A stretch of DNA of 33,750 nt from Phycisphaerae bacterium (GCA_030615025.1 JAUXAB010000040.1:1-33750); one strand, 5' to 3'. Counted from the stretch's first letter, positions 17,578 to 27,389 are shown. Made by a program: numbers and translations. Notes: generated by a model from the letters alone, not told the origin.

Positions 17578-19488
17578 ATGAAACGAAGGGTTGTAACCGT
17601 TACAATATTTGCTTTATTTCTCATCTTAGCAACCATATGTCACGCTGAAAGTATCGTTAAATTAAGTCCGCACGTTACAGTTTATCAAGATACTATAAAC
17701 GGCGTATTTATCGAGAAAGACGGGCGGACGCTGGTAGTCTATGGCGACCCTGGTGGAAATCTGAAAAAAGCAGATATGGTCCTTTTTACACATAGCCGGC
17801 GTGATGTGGTCTGGGCCGGCCGAGAGCTGGTGGAAAATGGAGCTGCATCTGTTGTGCCGGCTGGTGAAGCGGACAACTTCTCGAAAGTCAACGATTTTTG
17901 GACGTCTTTCGCGAACGCCAGATTTCACGATTATCAACAGCAAACGACCAAAATCCCAACCAAATCCTTAAGAGTGGACCGTAAGGTCAGTGGAGGAGAC
18001 GTTGTCGGCTGGCAGAATATGGCAGTAAGGGTTATGGATACACCGGGATATACGAGAGGTTCGGTCTCCTATTTTATAACCGTGGATGGTTTAAGGTATG
18101 GATTTGTTGGTGATATTATCTTTGGTGACGGGCATCTATTGGATTTATACAGCCTGCAGGATGCTGTCCCCGAAGCAAAGATTGGAGGATATCACGGATA
18201 CGCCGGCAGGCTCGGTGAGCTGATAAGCAGTTTGCGTAAGGTAATCAACCAGAATCCTGATATTCTGGTTCCGGCTCATGGCCCTGTAATTAAAAATCCA
18301 AAGACTGCTGTCGAACTTTTGATTCAAAGATTACAAGCGGCCTACAAAAACTATTTATCCATTAATGCCGGTCACTGGTATTTCAAGGGCCGCTGTGAAG
18401 TCCTTGCCGCGAGAGTGCTGGAACCAGATGATAGTGTTAATTGGATGCCTTACGCGACAACCATCAGAAAAAAACCGCCGAGCTGGATTGTTCCTATTCA
18501 TAATTCCAGACTTGTATTATCAAAGGATAGAGCCGGTTTTCTTATCGACTGCGGCTCTCGGTCTATTATTGAAGAAATTATTAAATTAAGAGAGAGCGGA
18601 CGGCTGGCACGACTGGAAGGCCTTTTTATAACGCATTATCATGATGACCATACCGATAAGGTTGCCGAACTTATCCAGGAATTTAAGTGCCCGGTATACG
18701 CCTGTCAGGGATCAAAGGATATTCTTGAAAATCCAGAAGCCTATCGTCTTCCCGCTATGACAGCAAATAGAATTACTAATCTAACAGTTGTCCCTGAAGG
18801 GCATAAAATGCTGTGGAAGGAATTTGAGCTCACCTTCCATTACTTCCCGGGGCAGACCATATACCATGACGCATTGCTGGTCGAAAAAGACGACGGCGAA
18901 AAAATATTCTTTATAGGGGATTCTTTTACGCCTTCCGGAATTGACGATTACTGTCTGCAGAATCGCAATCTTCTCCAGCAGGGGATGGGATATTTTTATT
19001 GTCTGGATTTTTTGCGGAAAATGCCTCCTGACTATCTGCTCATCAATCAGCACGTCGTCGAACCTTTCCGCTACAATCAAGAGCAGCTTAAACACATGAC
19101 AGAGGTGTTGGAAAAACGTAGACAAATATTGGCACGTCTCTTCCCGTGGGATGAGCCAAATTACGGAATTGACGAACGATGGGCGAGGATATACCCGTAT
19201 GGCCAAAAAGTAAAAGCGGGACAACGTCTCAAAATTGCAGTTAAAATCCTGAACCACTCCAACTCTTCCCATATATATACCGTTAGTCCGAATGTTCCTG
19301 AAGGATTTCAGTTAAAACCTGAGAAGGCATCCATAAATATTAGACCCCGAAGGCAAGCCCAAATCCACTTTGAAATAACCGTGCCGGATGAAGTATCGAA
19401 GAATCTTTATGTCATTACTTGCGATGTAAAATTTGGCAAATGGGATTTGCGTCATTGGTGCGAAGCTATAATAGAAATCCAGCCCTGA
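17578..19488 (+). CDS. Exported tandem metallo-beta-lactamase-fold protein
   Basis: The 636-residue protein begins with a clear signal peptide (about 4-23). Two metallo-beta-lactamase-like domains follow. The first (about 28-255) keeps the fold markers DTPGYTRGS, GDIIFGDG and PAHGP but has THSRRD at 71-76 where THxHxDH is expected, so the zinc site is incomplete. The second (about 290-520) has an intact THYHDDHTD at 352-360, GDSF and a downstream NQHVVEP block. Residues about 545-636 resemble an Ig-like/NEW3 beta domain. AGGAG precedes the ATG. The start is 15 bases after the oxidoreductase stop. Substrate is unknown; an extracellular esterase or hydrolase acting in the polysaccharide cluster is an inference. 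Confidence 0.85.
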   Translation: MKRRVVTVTIFALFLILATICHAESIVKLSPHVTVYQDTINGVFIEKDGRTLVVYGDPGGNLKKADMVLFTHSRRDVVWAGRELVENGAASVVPAGEADNFSKVNDFWTSFANARFHDYQQQTTKIPTKSLRVDRKVSGGDVVGWQNMAVRVMDTPGYTRGSVSYFITVDGLRYGFVGDIIFGDGHLLDLYSLQDAVPEAKIGGYHGYAGRLGELISSLRKVINQNPDILVPAHGPVIKNPKTAVELLIQRLQAAYKNYLSINAGHWYFKGRCEVLAARVLEPDDSVNWMPYATTIRKKPPSWIVPIHNSRLVLSKDRAGFLIDCGSRSIIEEIIKLRESGRLARLEGLFITHYHDDHTDKVAELIQEFKCPVYACQGSKDILENPEAYRLPAMTANRITNLTVVPEGHKMLWKEFELTFHYFPGQTIYHDALLVEKDDGEKIFFIGDSFTPSGIDDYCLQNRNLLQQGMGYFYCLDFLRKMPPDYLLINQHVVEPFRYNQEQLKHMTEVLEKRRQILARLFPWDEPNYGIDERWARIYPYGQKVKAGQRLKIAVKILNHSNSSHIYTVSPNVPEGFQLKPEKASINIRPRRQAQIHFEITVPDEVSKNLYVITCDVKFGKWDLRHWCEAIIEIQP

Positions 19489-19538
19489 ACACGTTTCACA
19501 AATAATGAACGCCACCGTTAGATAGGTGAGAACCGAGT

Positions 19539-22493
19539 ATGAAAGTATTGAATACTCCTGCTTTATTCGTAGTCTTGAGTTGTGTTTCGCTGGTTGAGGC
19601 ATTTGAATTGCCGGTGAACGTGGAGGAGTCGGCTGGGATTGCCCGCAAGGCTGAGCCTGTCAGCGGTGGAATTGCTCTGCCGGCAGGAATGTTCAGGCCC
19701 GGCACGGTCGGGTTGGCCCTCTTTGATGAGAACAGAGCGGTGCCGGTGCAGGTCAGTGAGCTGGTGGTCGGCCCAAAGGGCTTTGTTCGGTGGGTGCTGC
19801 TGGATTTCCAGCTTGACCTTAAGGCGAACGAGACTAAAACGCTAATGCTCAAGACAGGTCGGCCAGCCATTCCCCATCGGCCCTTGAAAGTTAGCGAGAA
19901 CACAAATTCAGTGAGGATTGATACCGGCAGGGTTGCGTTTGAGGTCAGCAAGAATAAACCGTTCAAGTTGGTAGAAAATGTCACCATCAACGGCAAAGCG
20001 ACTGCTGAAAGCGGGCGGATTAGTTACGTAGACGGGCTTGAGGACAAGCGTTACTTTGCAGATGTTCCCAAGTTGGTCAAGCTACACTATGCCGGCGCAA
20101 TGCGGGTAACGATAGAGGTCCGCGGCAAGTTCAAGGATGACCAAACTGCAAAACTGGGTTACTGCACGTACATCACCGCCTGGGCTGGCCGAAGTGACAT
20201 ATTCGTCAAGCACAGCCTGATAAACAGTCGCCCGGACCGCAGGTATTTTGCAAAGGTCAAAAGCTCGCGAATCGAGCTCAAACCAACAAAAACTGGTGGA
20301 ACAGTCGTGGTCGGAGCTGATAAGCCCACGAGAATCAACGGCGGCGGTGAGGTTTCGTTGCATCAGGGACTCGAAGAAGAAAGGAACAGGGAGTTGGTGT
20401 CAGCCAGGCTCACCCAGGCGGACAGGGTACTCTGGAGTGGCCGAGGGGCCGAGGGATGGCTTTCAAGCGGCCCGCTCTGGGTGGCCGACCGGCTCTTTCG
20501 CAGCGACCCACCCAGACTGCTGAGTGTGGCTTCAGACGGTACGGTGATACTCGATGCCGCTGCCCAACTGTTCGAGGGGCACAAGCAGGAAAATACTATT
20601 CGCGGCCGACCATACGCCTGCCAGGATGACTACCGCTGGCTATATGATTGTACGGCACACAGCAGCGAGTACCGAATCGACTTTGATGCTACGGGGGACG
20701 GCACCGCGTTGGCAGCGAAGGCGGATGCTGCCTCGACCCGCGTCTGGGCTTTCGCCCCGGGCCAATGGTACAGTCAATGTGAAGTCCTTGCCGTCGGAAG
20801 GTTTGGGACCCTGGCTGATGAGATAGCCTGCCACAACAAGTGGGGCTGGACCGCCAATCGAGAGCCTGACCGCCAGCCCAACCCGCGGCGTTTCGTAGGA
20901 TATGAGGACAACCACTACGAGAGCGAGGCAGATTCGGCTGAGGGACTGCTGCTTATGTTCCTGCGGACGGGTAAGCGCGGCTTCTTTGACGAGGCGGAGG
21001 CCTGGGTACGCTACCATACGGACGTTCAGGCATGGCGAACCGAAGGCTGGGTGTGGAAAGACGGAGGGATATGGTTCCCACAAGGCGGACCGCCGGGCAA
21101 TCGTCCCGTTAGAGGTAAGGCCAATCTCGAATTCGCTCACTGGAACAAGGGTACAAAGGTCGACAGAACCCTTTGGCGTCTGGCGATGGCCAAGAGCTGC
21201 TACTGTCATTTCTATGGGGCCGGCCTGGTCGATTGGTACTGCCTGACCGGCGACCGTGAAGCGCTGCAGGCAGCTATTGATAATTGCGAAACCAAATGGG
21301 ACGAGTTCACTCACTATCGCAATTTCACCCCCGGCAAGAGCAACCTCGGCAGCACACGCGGTTTTGGCCGGGGTTTCTATGTCGCAGTACGTACCTGGAT
21401 GGCCCAGCCAGACAACCCAATTCTTCAAAAGCTGGTCAATCTTTGTTGCGATACCTTCGTAAACTTACCCGAGGAGTATCTTGACGAGCGCGGGGTCTAT
21501 GCGGTGGTCGCCAACAAATCTCCCAAAAGGTACATCACGGAGGGCATTAAGAAATTTATGGCCGAGAACGGTATCACGGCGGACGACTCCGGCACCTTTC
21601 GCGACGCTTCCGGCAATAGTTGGAAATGGAGAGATATCGGGGGGACCTGGATGCTTGCCTACATTCATAGCGCCTGCAATCTTTTAGCTGAGCAGACCGG
21701 CGATGAGGATTTGATGGATTACGTCATCGCCTCGGGCCATTTCACAGCGAAATTCATGCTTAGCCCTATGGCCAGGCAGACGTGGTACTATACGGCTTTG
21801 GATATACCGCGCAAAGGTGACATCTGGGATGAGTGGAAGTATGATGGTCAGCAGCGTAACGAGTTCGGCGAAGGGCCCAGGCACTCCGGCTGGTATACGC
21901 GGTTCTTCCCGGACTGCTGTATTCAGGCTTATAGCTGGACAGGCCACAAACATCTGCTTGAAAAGGGCAGGGAGTTCTGGTCTTTCGGCAACCGCCGGCG
22001 CTATCAGACTACGAAGCTGACACAAAAGCACAACTTCGCTCACCACCATCCGCCGAAAGATGACTCTGTCCTTTCGACTGTCAGGTTATTCTACGAGTCT
22101 TCGCATACGCGAGGAGATGTCCAACCGCCAGAAGCAATCGAGGACCTGACTGTTAAGCGACTCGGTGGCGGTAAGGCGGTTGTGAGTTTCACAACCCCGG
22201 CAGACATTGGCGGCAAGGTGACAAGCTACCAAGTCAAGGTTGCCACCATGCCGATTTTGCAATATGAAGATTGGGACTATCGTCGCGACAGCGGGCGCCG
22301 GCGCAACTGGTGGCGGGCGAGTAATTGCAAAGGAGAACTTAAGCCCAAGCAAGCCGGTGCTAAGGAGAACTTTGTTGTTACCAATGTTCCAGATTCTCCC
22401 GGCCAGCCACTCTTCTTTGCTGTGCGAAGCTTCGATGACAGCAACAATCGCAGCGCTGTCAGCAACGTATTCAAGGCAACATATAAGCAATAA
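19539..22493 (+). CDS. PcRGLX/YetA-like protein, possible exo-rhamnogalacturonan lyase (PL26-type)
   Basis: The 984-residue secreted protein (signal about 3-21) opens with a RIFT-barrel-like region: GGIALPAGMFRPG, then AVPVQVSELVVGPKGFVRW and VLLDFQLDLKANET, the pattern I know from the PcRGLX/YetA N-terminal domain. The long middle, rich in Trp/Tyr/His (about 400-830), looks like an alpha/alpha toroid. Residues about 870-984 form a fibronectin-III-like domain beginning PPEAIEDLTVKRL. PcRGLX releases unsaturated galacturonate-rhamnose from rhamnogalacturonan I. I cannot verify the catalytic residues, so substrate is tentative. It sits 50 bases after the metallo-beta-lactamase-like gene and 44 before the kelch gene, in a likely operon. 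Confidence 0.68.
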   Translation: MKVLNTPALFVVLSCVSLVEAFELPVNVEESAGIARKAEPVSGGIALPAGMFRPGTVGLALFDENRAVPVQVSELVVGPKGFVRWVLLDFQLDLKANETKTLMLKTGRPAIPHRPLKVSENTNSVRIDTGRVAFEVSKNKPFKLVENVTINGKATAESGRISYVDGLEDKRYFADVPKLVKLHYAGAMRVTIEVRGKFKDDQTAKLGYCTYITAWAGRSDIFVKHSLINSRPDRRYFAKVKSSRIELKPTKTGGTVVVGADKPTRINGGGEVSLHQGLEEERNRELVSARLTQADRVLWSGRGAEGWLSSGPLWVADRLFRSDPPRLLSVASDGTVILDAAAQLFEGHKQENTIRGRPYACQDDYRWLYDCTAHSSEYRIDFDATGDGTALAAKADAASTRVWAFAPGQWYSQCEVLAVGRFGTLADEIACHNKWGWTANREPDRQPNPRRFVGYEDNHYESEADSAEGLLLMFLRTGKRGFFDEAEAWVRYHTDVQAWRTEGWVWKDGGIWFPQGGPPGNRPVRGKANLEFAHWNKGTKVDRTLWRLAMAKSCYCHFYGAGLVDWYCLTGDREALQAAIDNCETKWDEFTHYRNFTPGKSNLGSTRGFGRGFYVAVRTWMAQPDNPILQKLVNLCCDTFVNLPEEYLDERGVYAVVANKSPKRYITEGIKKFMAENGITADDSGTFRDASGNSWKWRDIGGTWMLAYIHSACNLLAEQTGDEDLMDYVIASGHFTAKFMLSPMARQTWYYTALDIPRKGDIWDEWKYDGQQRNEFGEGPRHSGWYTRFFPDCCIQAYSWTGHKHLLEKGREFWSFGNRRRYQTTKLTQKHNFAHHHPPKDDSVLSTVRLFYESSHTRGDVQPPEAIEDLTVKRLGGGKAVVSFTTPADIGGKVTSYQVKVATMPILQYEDWDYRRDSGRRRNWWRASNCKGELKPKQAGAKENFVVTNVPDSPGQPLFFAVRSFDDSNNRSAVSNVFKATYKQ

Positions 22494-22537
22494 CTTGTTA
22501 ATCAGAAATCGATATCGGTTGTAGGAGGTAGTATCAG

Positions 22538-24679
22538 ATGAATGCAAGAGCAACTCTGTGTTTTGTAGTTGTTAGCTTGGTTATAGTCCTTCCAGGTCCT
22601 GTTGTCGCGGTGGACCTTGATCAACAACCGAATACATGGATCAAGCGCAGCCCGCTTGTTGATACGCCGACCTCACCCCGGCTCGGTTACGAGGGTGCGT
22701 GTGTATGGGACAATTCACATCGGGTATTTGTCCGGTATGGCGGCCATAACCAGGGCGGTGGTGGTGCACAGTATTCGGAGGTCTGGACCTTTGACCCGCT
22801 CACCGCCAAGTGGACATTGAAGGAACCGGATACATCTCCGCCCGGAGTGTGCTGTGCGCAGCAAAATGTCTATGACCCTATTCATAGGCGATACGTTCGG
22901 TTTCCTGCGTTCAGCGGGAGTCACGGCTGGCAGTGGTTTCGAGAGATCTATCTGAATAATTCTACAATATGGGTCTACGACTTAGACACAAACTTATGGC
23001 GCGACCTTCGTCCAGCTCCTGCTCCGAAGGTATCAGGGCTTCGCTGCGCATCCTGGGACAGCGATGCTCAGGTCATAGTGCTTTTCGGCGGGGAAGGTAA
23101 TCAGGAAGGCACGGTTGTTTACGACCCGCATACAAACACGTGGACGCGATTGAAACCTTCGAAAGAGCCTGCTTTTCGCAGTGGCGGTAATATGGTGTAC
23201 GATTCGGCCCATAAGCTGCACATTTTGTTCGGTTCGCAGTTTAGCGATGATCCGCATACCTGGGGCTATGGCTTGCGTAAAAATCAATGGCGCGATCTGC
23301 GGCCTGATAGACTTCCGCCGACAAATGAAAATGACGCTGTGTTGGCTTATGATTCTTTGAACAGTGTAGTCATAGCCTTGGTCAAGATCACCGAAGGCAA
23401 AGAGGAAAACGCGAAACACAAGCTTGAGACATGGGCTTACGACACTGGTAAGAATACCTGGACGAAAATGAATCCACTCCGGGAGCCGGATTCTACCGGC
23501 AACCGCTCAAGGGTTTTGGCCTATGCACCCGAACTTGGTTTGACTATCCTGGAGAACCGTACACGCTCGAAGCCGGGACCGCCGGAGCAACAGATATGGA
23601 CATACTGTTTCAAGCCTGCCGGACCTGGCTTACAAAAGTTACTTCAACCACCGACCGACTTGCAGGTGACGACCACTGCCAACAGCGCCATGCTTTCGTG
23701 GAAGCCATGTAAAACTGCAGGGGCAAACCACTATATCCTATACCGTGGGACTGGAGAGTATCCGTGGACAGTCAACTATCAAAAAATTGCCTCTGTAAAA
23801 GCCGACAAAACCGTGTATCACGATAAAGGATTGCGGCGTGGAACAGTTTACTACTATACCGTCCGCGCGGCTGGAGGTAAAAACCTCAGTGACCCAAGTA
23901 TAAAGGTTCGCACACAACCGTGCATCGTCGAGCAAGCAGTAGTCTCAGTCCTTTCGGGCAATGAAGTGCTACTCACATGGACACCACTCGAAGCAAGTGA
24001 CATCACCGGCTATCATGTGGAACGCGCTAATGTTGAGGTTTGGACGGAGGACCAACTGAAGCGGCTGAAGTCACGTGTACGCCCGCTGCCGAATCCTTCG
24101 GCGGGTGCAATTAAGCGGATTGGCCCGTTCAAACGGCTTACAAGAGAATTGCTGAAGAATTCATCTTTTCGTGATACTGTTGATCTTACAAAGCCGTGTT
24201 CGATTGAAGGCGAAGCTCTGCAGGAGCACCATCTGTATGATGAGCACCTTGATAAAAATGGTAAGTCATATCATTTTGCCGTCTTTGCATACCGCGTTCG
24301 TGCGGTCAACGCCCTTGGTGTCGAGAGTGGTCCATCACCGTATTTTCTGACTGTCCCATCAATACCTCGCTGGGTCTTTGCAAAAGAAGATGGGACAACC
24401 TGCCGGCTTAAATGGGCTAAAAATCCGGAGGAAAATCTTCAAGGATATCGTATCTATCGGCTCGATGGGCGATGGGATAAAGACCCCATCTCTCGTATGA
24501 CAACAGAACCTGTCAGTGATATAACATTCTCAGATGCGGCCGCAGGCGACCACACTCGTCGCTATCATGTCGTGGCAATGGATGCTTTGGGCCAGGAAGG
24601 TATGCCGTCAAGGCCTGTATGGTATAGACGTGAGTGGAGACGATATTACGAACCATTTATAGGCGAGTGGCACCAGTAG
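22538..24679 (+). CDS. Secreted kelch-propeller protein with fibronectin type III domains
   Basis: The 713-residue protein has a signal peptide (about 5-25). Residues about 40-360 contain kelch-type repeats, each with a YD...VWTFDPLTAKWT-like strand (also VWVYDLDTNLWRDL, VVYDPHTNTWTRL and WAYDTGKNTWTKM) and glycine pairs such as YGGHN and FGGEG, consistent with a beta-propeller. Residues about 370-700 look like three fibronectin-III domains (PPTDLQVTT..., VEQAVVSVLSG..., PSIPRWVFAKED...). No catalytic motif is visible, so a carbohydrate-binding or scaffolding role is the simplest guess. AGGAGG lies about nine bases before the ATG. It is followed by a 167-base gap with a new promoter, which may end the first part of the operon. 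Confidence 0.83.
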   Translation: MNARATLCFVVVSLVIVLPGPVVAVDLDQQPNTWIKRSPLVDTPTSPRLGYEGACVWDNSHRVFVRYGGHNQGGGGAQYSEVWTFDPLTAKWTLKEPDTSPPGVCCAQQNVYDPIHRRYVRFPAFSGSHGWQWFREIYLNNSTIWVYDLDTNLWRDLRPAPAPKVSGLRCASWDSDAQVIVLFGGEGNQEGTVVYDPHTNTWTRLKPSKEPAFRSGGNMVYDSAHKLHILFGSQFSDDPHTWGYGLRKNQWRDLRPDRLPPTNENDAVLAYDSLNSVVIALVKITEGKEENAKHKLETWAYDTGKNTWTKMNPLREPDSTGNRSRVLAYAPELGLTILENRTRSKPGPPEQQIWTYCFKPAGPGLQKLLQPPTDLQVTTTANSAMLSWKPCKTAGANHYILYRGTGEYPWTVNYQKIASVKADKTVYHDKGLRRGTVYYYTVRAAGGKNLSDPSIKVRTQPCIVEQAVVSVLSGNEVLLTWTPLEASDITGYHVERANVEVWTEDQLKRLKSRVRPLPNPSAGAIKRIGPFKRLTRELLKNSSFRDTVDLTKPCSIEGEALQEHHLYDEHLDKNGKSYHFAVFAYRVRAVNALGVESGPSPYFLTVPSIPRWVFAKEDGTTCRLKWAKNPEENLQGYRIYRLDGRWDKDPISRMTTEPVSDITFSDAAAGDHTRRYHVVAMDALGQEGMPSRPVWYRREWRRYYEPFIGEWHQ

Positions 24680-24741
24680 CAGCAATAGCTAAGTGAAGCT
24701 AAGAGTAGATAGTGCATAGGTTTTTTCATTCTAAAAATCAA

Positions 24742-24770
24742 TTGACAATATGGTCGATATTCTCAATAAT
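24742..24770 (+). promoter_or_regulatory. Predicted sigma-70-type promoter upstream of the beta-helix gene
   Basis: A perfect -35 TTGACA (24742-24747), a 17-base spacer and AATAAT (24765-24770, one mismatch to TATAAT) sit 77 bases before the beta-helix start codon, in an A/T-rich gap after the kelch gene. This suggests the last three genes of the cluster can be transcribed independently. Confidence 0.55.
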
Positions 24771-24817
24771 TGGATTCGTAAATACCCAAATTCCAATAAT
24801 TAAGAGAGGTGTTCCGT

Positions 24818-24902
24818 GAGGACGCCCGTCTCAATGGAGGTTAGCCATGAAAATCCGCTTTTCCCAGGGGGGACGCCCCTTGGCGGGGACGCCTTACGGC
24901 GG
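24818..24902. repeat. GC-rich GGGACGCC repeat spanning the start of the beta-helix gene
   Basis: GAGGACGCCCGTCTC just before the ribosome-binding site, and two GGGACGCC copies with a palindromic CGCCCCTTGGCG centre inside the first codons, form a short GC-rich repeat cluster in otherwise A/T-rich sequence. It encodes the GGRPLAGTPYGG part of the signal-peptide N-region. Confidence 0.45.
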
Positions 24903-26238
24903 AACAATTCTCATTTCGCTCTTTGCAACCGCCCTGATTGTTAGTGCTGCCGGTATATCACGCGGCTCAGGAGTTCGACAGGATTTCTCACCAAAACGCC
25001 AGGAGCAGCAACTGCCCAAAGTTATGCACTCGGCGATGAAGGAATTGCCCGGCATCACCGTTGGAAGGAACAACGCGGATCTGGTCGGAAGCGACAATCG
25101 CGTGTTGCAGGCAGCGGTCGATTACATCGCCGGTTTAGGAGGTGGTATCGTCGAAATCGGCGAGGGCGAGTTTCTTATGCACGATTCGCTGCACCTACGC
25201 TCGAACGTTACCGTTCGGGGCAGGAAAGGCAAAACAATTTTGCGCAAAGCAGACGGCGTTGTATCTGCTCTGGCTCTCGACGGCGATTTTGGTGAGCAGC
25301 AGGTGACGGTAGAAGATCCGACCGGGTTTGCTGTTGGGTATGGTGTGGTGATTTGGGACGACGGTGCAGGGGGATTTCATACCACCGTCGCACGCATCAC
25401 CGGACGCAATGGAAACACATTTTCTCTTGATAATCCCTTGATGGCGGACTGCATGGTACACAACAAGGCCAAAGCCGCGACAGTTTTTCCTGTTGTCAGC
25501 GCTTATAATGTTGAAGGGGCACAAATTGAAAACCTTGTTATTGACGGCAATAAAAAATCCAACGTCCATCTGAATGGCTGCCGGGGTGCGGGAATTTTTC
25601 TTTATCGAGCTTTTGGGACTGTCATTCAGGGCTGCCTGGTTCGCAACTACAACGGCGATGGAATCAGTTTCCAGCAGTCGAATGATGTCACTGTGGTTGA
25701 TTGCATTTGCGAAGATAACGCTTCTTTAGGGATTCATCCTGGAAGCGGCTCGCAGCGTCCCCTTATCCGTAAGTGTATCGCCCGCCGTAATGGAACGGAC
25801 GGGCTGTTTTTGTGCTGGCGGGTCCGGCACGGCCTGTTTGAAGACAACGTCCTGGAAAGGAACGGTCGCTTCGGCATTTCCATCGGGCATAAAGACTCCG
25901 ACAACCTGTTACGTCGCAACCTTGTCCGTTTGAACCATCGGGACGGAGTCTTCTTCCGCAACGAATCGCTGGGAATGGCCGCTCATCGCAATCGCCTCGA
26001 AGAAAATATCATCGAAAATAACGGGACCGGCGGAGAAGCAGCCGGGATTTGTATTCGGGGCCAAACGAACGAACTGGTGTTCAGGAATAACACCATCCGT
26101 GATACCCGACCAAAAGGCTCACAGACACAAACCGTTGGGATTCGCATCGAAGAGAAAGCCGGGAAAATTATCCTTGAGGGCAATAAAATAGAGGCCAAAA
26201 CTCTGATCGACGACCGGCGGCCGCCGAAATCAAAATAG
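24847..26238 (+). CDS. Exported right-handed beta-helix protein
   Basis: The 463-residue protein has an unusually long signal N-region (GGRPLAGTPYGG) before a hydrophobic core at about 20-36. From about 95 to 450 it is a series of parallel beta-helix rungs: NVTVRGRKG, VEGAQIENLVIDGN, GTVIQGCLVRNYNGDGISF, NDVTVVDCICEDNASLGI, and so on, with the Asn/Gly/Ile spacing of PbH1 repeats. Proteins of this shape are pectate lyase-like, polygalacturonase-like or carbohydrate epimerases. I cannot see an unambiguous catalytic triad, so enzyme type is open. GGAGG is six bases upstream of the ATG. It lies between the kelch protein and the nitrilase-like gene in the plus-strand cluster. Confidence 0.83.
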   Translation: MKIRFSQGGRPLAGTPYGGTILISLFATALIVSAAGISRGSGVRQDFSPKRQEQQLPKVMHSAMKELPGITVGRNNADLVGSDNRVLQAAVDYIAGLGGGIVEIGEGEFLMHDSLHLRSNVTVRGRKGKTILRKADGVVSALALDGDFGEQQVTVEDPTGFAVGYGVVIWDDGAGGFHTTVARITGRNGNTFSLDNPLMADCMVHNKAKAATVFPVVSAYNVEGAQIENLVIDGNKKSNVHLNGCRGAGIFLYRAFGTVIQGCLVRNYNGDGISFQQSNDVTVVDCICEDNASLGIHPGSGSQRPLIRKCIARRNGTDGLFLCWRVRHGLFEDNVLERNGRFGISIGHKDSDNLLRRNLVRLNHRDGVFFRNESLGMAAHRNRLEENIIENNGTGGEAAGICIRGQTNELVFRNNTIRDTRPKGSQTQTVGIRIEEKAGKIILEGNKIEAKTLIDDRRPPKSK

Positions 26239-26291
26239 AGCGGATTCAGCCGGGAAAACATTGGTTCGTCTCTTTGTGTGGGAGAATAAAA

Positions 26292-27383
26292 ATGAGACAG
26301 TCGATATTGAATCTGAAATTACTGGTTAAGATATTTTCAGCGATTATTTTATCCTGGCTGGTTTTGAGTTATGGTAATTACCTATGGGCCAAGAAGACTG
26401 ATGAAATTCGTTTACACATATCGAGGAGGTCGAAGAAAAAAGGTTACGTCAAGATAGCAACAATCGGGTCTCGACCATTGTCTGTTGATGCAGATACGGA
26501 ACCGCAGAAAGTGGTTGATAAAATGATAGCACACTGGCGGAACAAGTTTGCGCAGGTTTTACCGGACCGGCCCGACCTGATTGTTGTCCCGGAAGCCTGT
26601 GATAGGCCGGCCGGCTTTGGCCTTGACAAGCGGCTGGAGTACTATCGCGTACGCAAAAGGCAAATACAGGGCTTCTTTGCTAAGGTTGCAAAAGAGAACA
26701 ACTGTTATATAGTATATTCAGCGGCTCGCCGGATGAAGGACGGGACCTGGCGCAACTCAAGCGTAATGCTCGATAGAAAAGGTAAGGTCGCCGGTATTTA
26801 CAATAAAAATCATGTTGTTATAGAGGAAACCACAAAAGCCGGAATTCTTTGCGGCAGAGACGCACCGATAATTGATTGCGACTTTGGCCGGGTCGCGTTT
26901 GCTATATGCTTCGACCTGAACTTTGACGAATTAAGGTTGAAGTACGTTAAAACCAAACCGGATTTGATTATATTTTCATCCATGTATCACGGGGGGCTGA
27001 TGCAGGCCTATTGGGCATATTCGTGCCGGTGTCATTTTGTTGGCGCTATTGCCGGCAGAGCAACACCCTCTCAAATTTACAATCCTTTAGGTCGGGTCGT
27101 TGCCTCCAACACTAATTATTTTGATTTTGTTGTTACGACCGTTAATCTGGATTGTGCCCTGGTACATCTGGATTATAATTGGGAGCGGCTAAGAAAACTC
27201 AAAGCTAAGTACGGGCCCAAAGTTAAAATAACCGACCCGGGCTGTCTGGGTGCGGTGTTGGTTTCCAGCGAAGACGAGACGGTCAGTGTGGAAGAGATGG
27301 TCAAAGAATTTGAAATAGAGCTGCTGGACGATTATATGGCAAGAGCATTAGCACATCGGCACAAGCCGGGAAATATGGAATGA
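26292..27383 (+). CDS. Membrane-anchored nitrilase-superfamily amidohydrolase
   Basis: Nitrilase-superfamily enzymes hydrolyse or transfer carbon-nitrogen bonds with a Glu-Lys-Cys triad. From ATG 26292 (GGGAG seven bases upstream; the longer TTG start at 26274 is less likely) the protein has 363 residues. Triad candidates are Glu101 in VVPEA, Lys172 in YNKNH and Cys206 in AICFDLNFDE, all in family context. Residues about 7-32 form a hydrophobic segment followed by a basic stretch, so the enzyme is exported or tethered outside the membrane, unlike most cytoplasmic members (the apolipoprotein acyltransferase Lnt is one membrane exception, but it has many segments). It may remove amide or acyl-amide groups from the polymer; that is inference. 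Confidence 0.87.
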   Translation: MRQSILNLKLLVKIFSAIILSWLVLSYGNYLWAKKTDEIRLHISRRSKKKGYVKIATIGSRPLSVDADTEPQKVVDKMIAHWRNKFAQVLPDRPDLIVVPEACDRPAGFGLDKRLEYYRVRKRQIQGFFAKVAKENNCYIVYSAARRMKDGTWRNSSVMLDRKGKVAGIYNKNHVVIEETTKAGILCGRDAPIIDCDFGRVAFAICFDLNFDELRLKYVKTKPDLIIFSSMYHGGLMQAYWAYSCRCHFVGAIAGRATPSQIYNPLGRVVASNTNYFDFVVTTVNLDCALVHLDYNWERLRKLKAKYGPKVKITDPGCLGAVLVSSEDETVSVEEMVKEFEIELLDDYMARALAHRHKPGNME

Positions 27384-27389
27384 GGAGGT

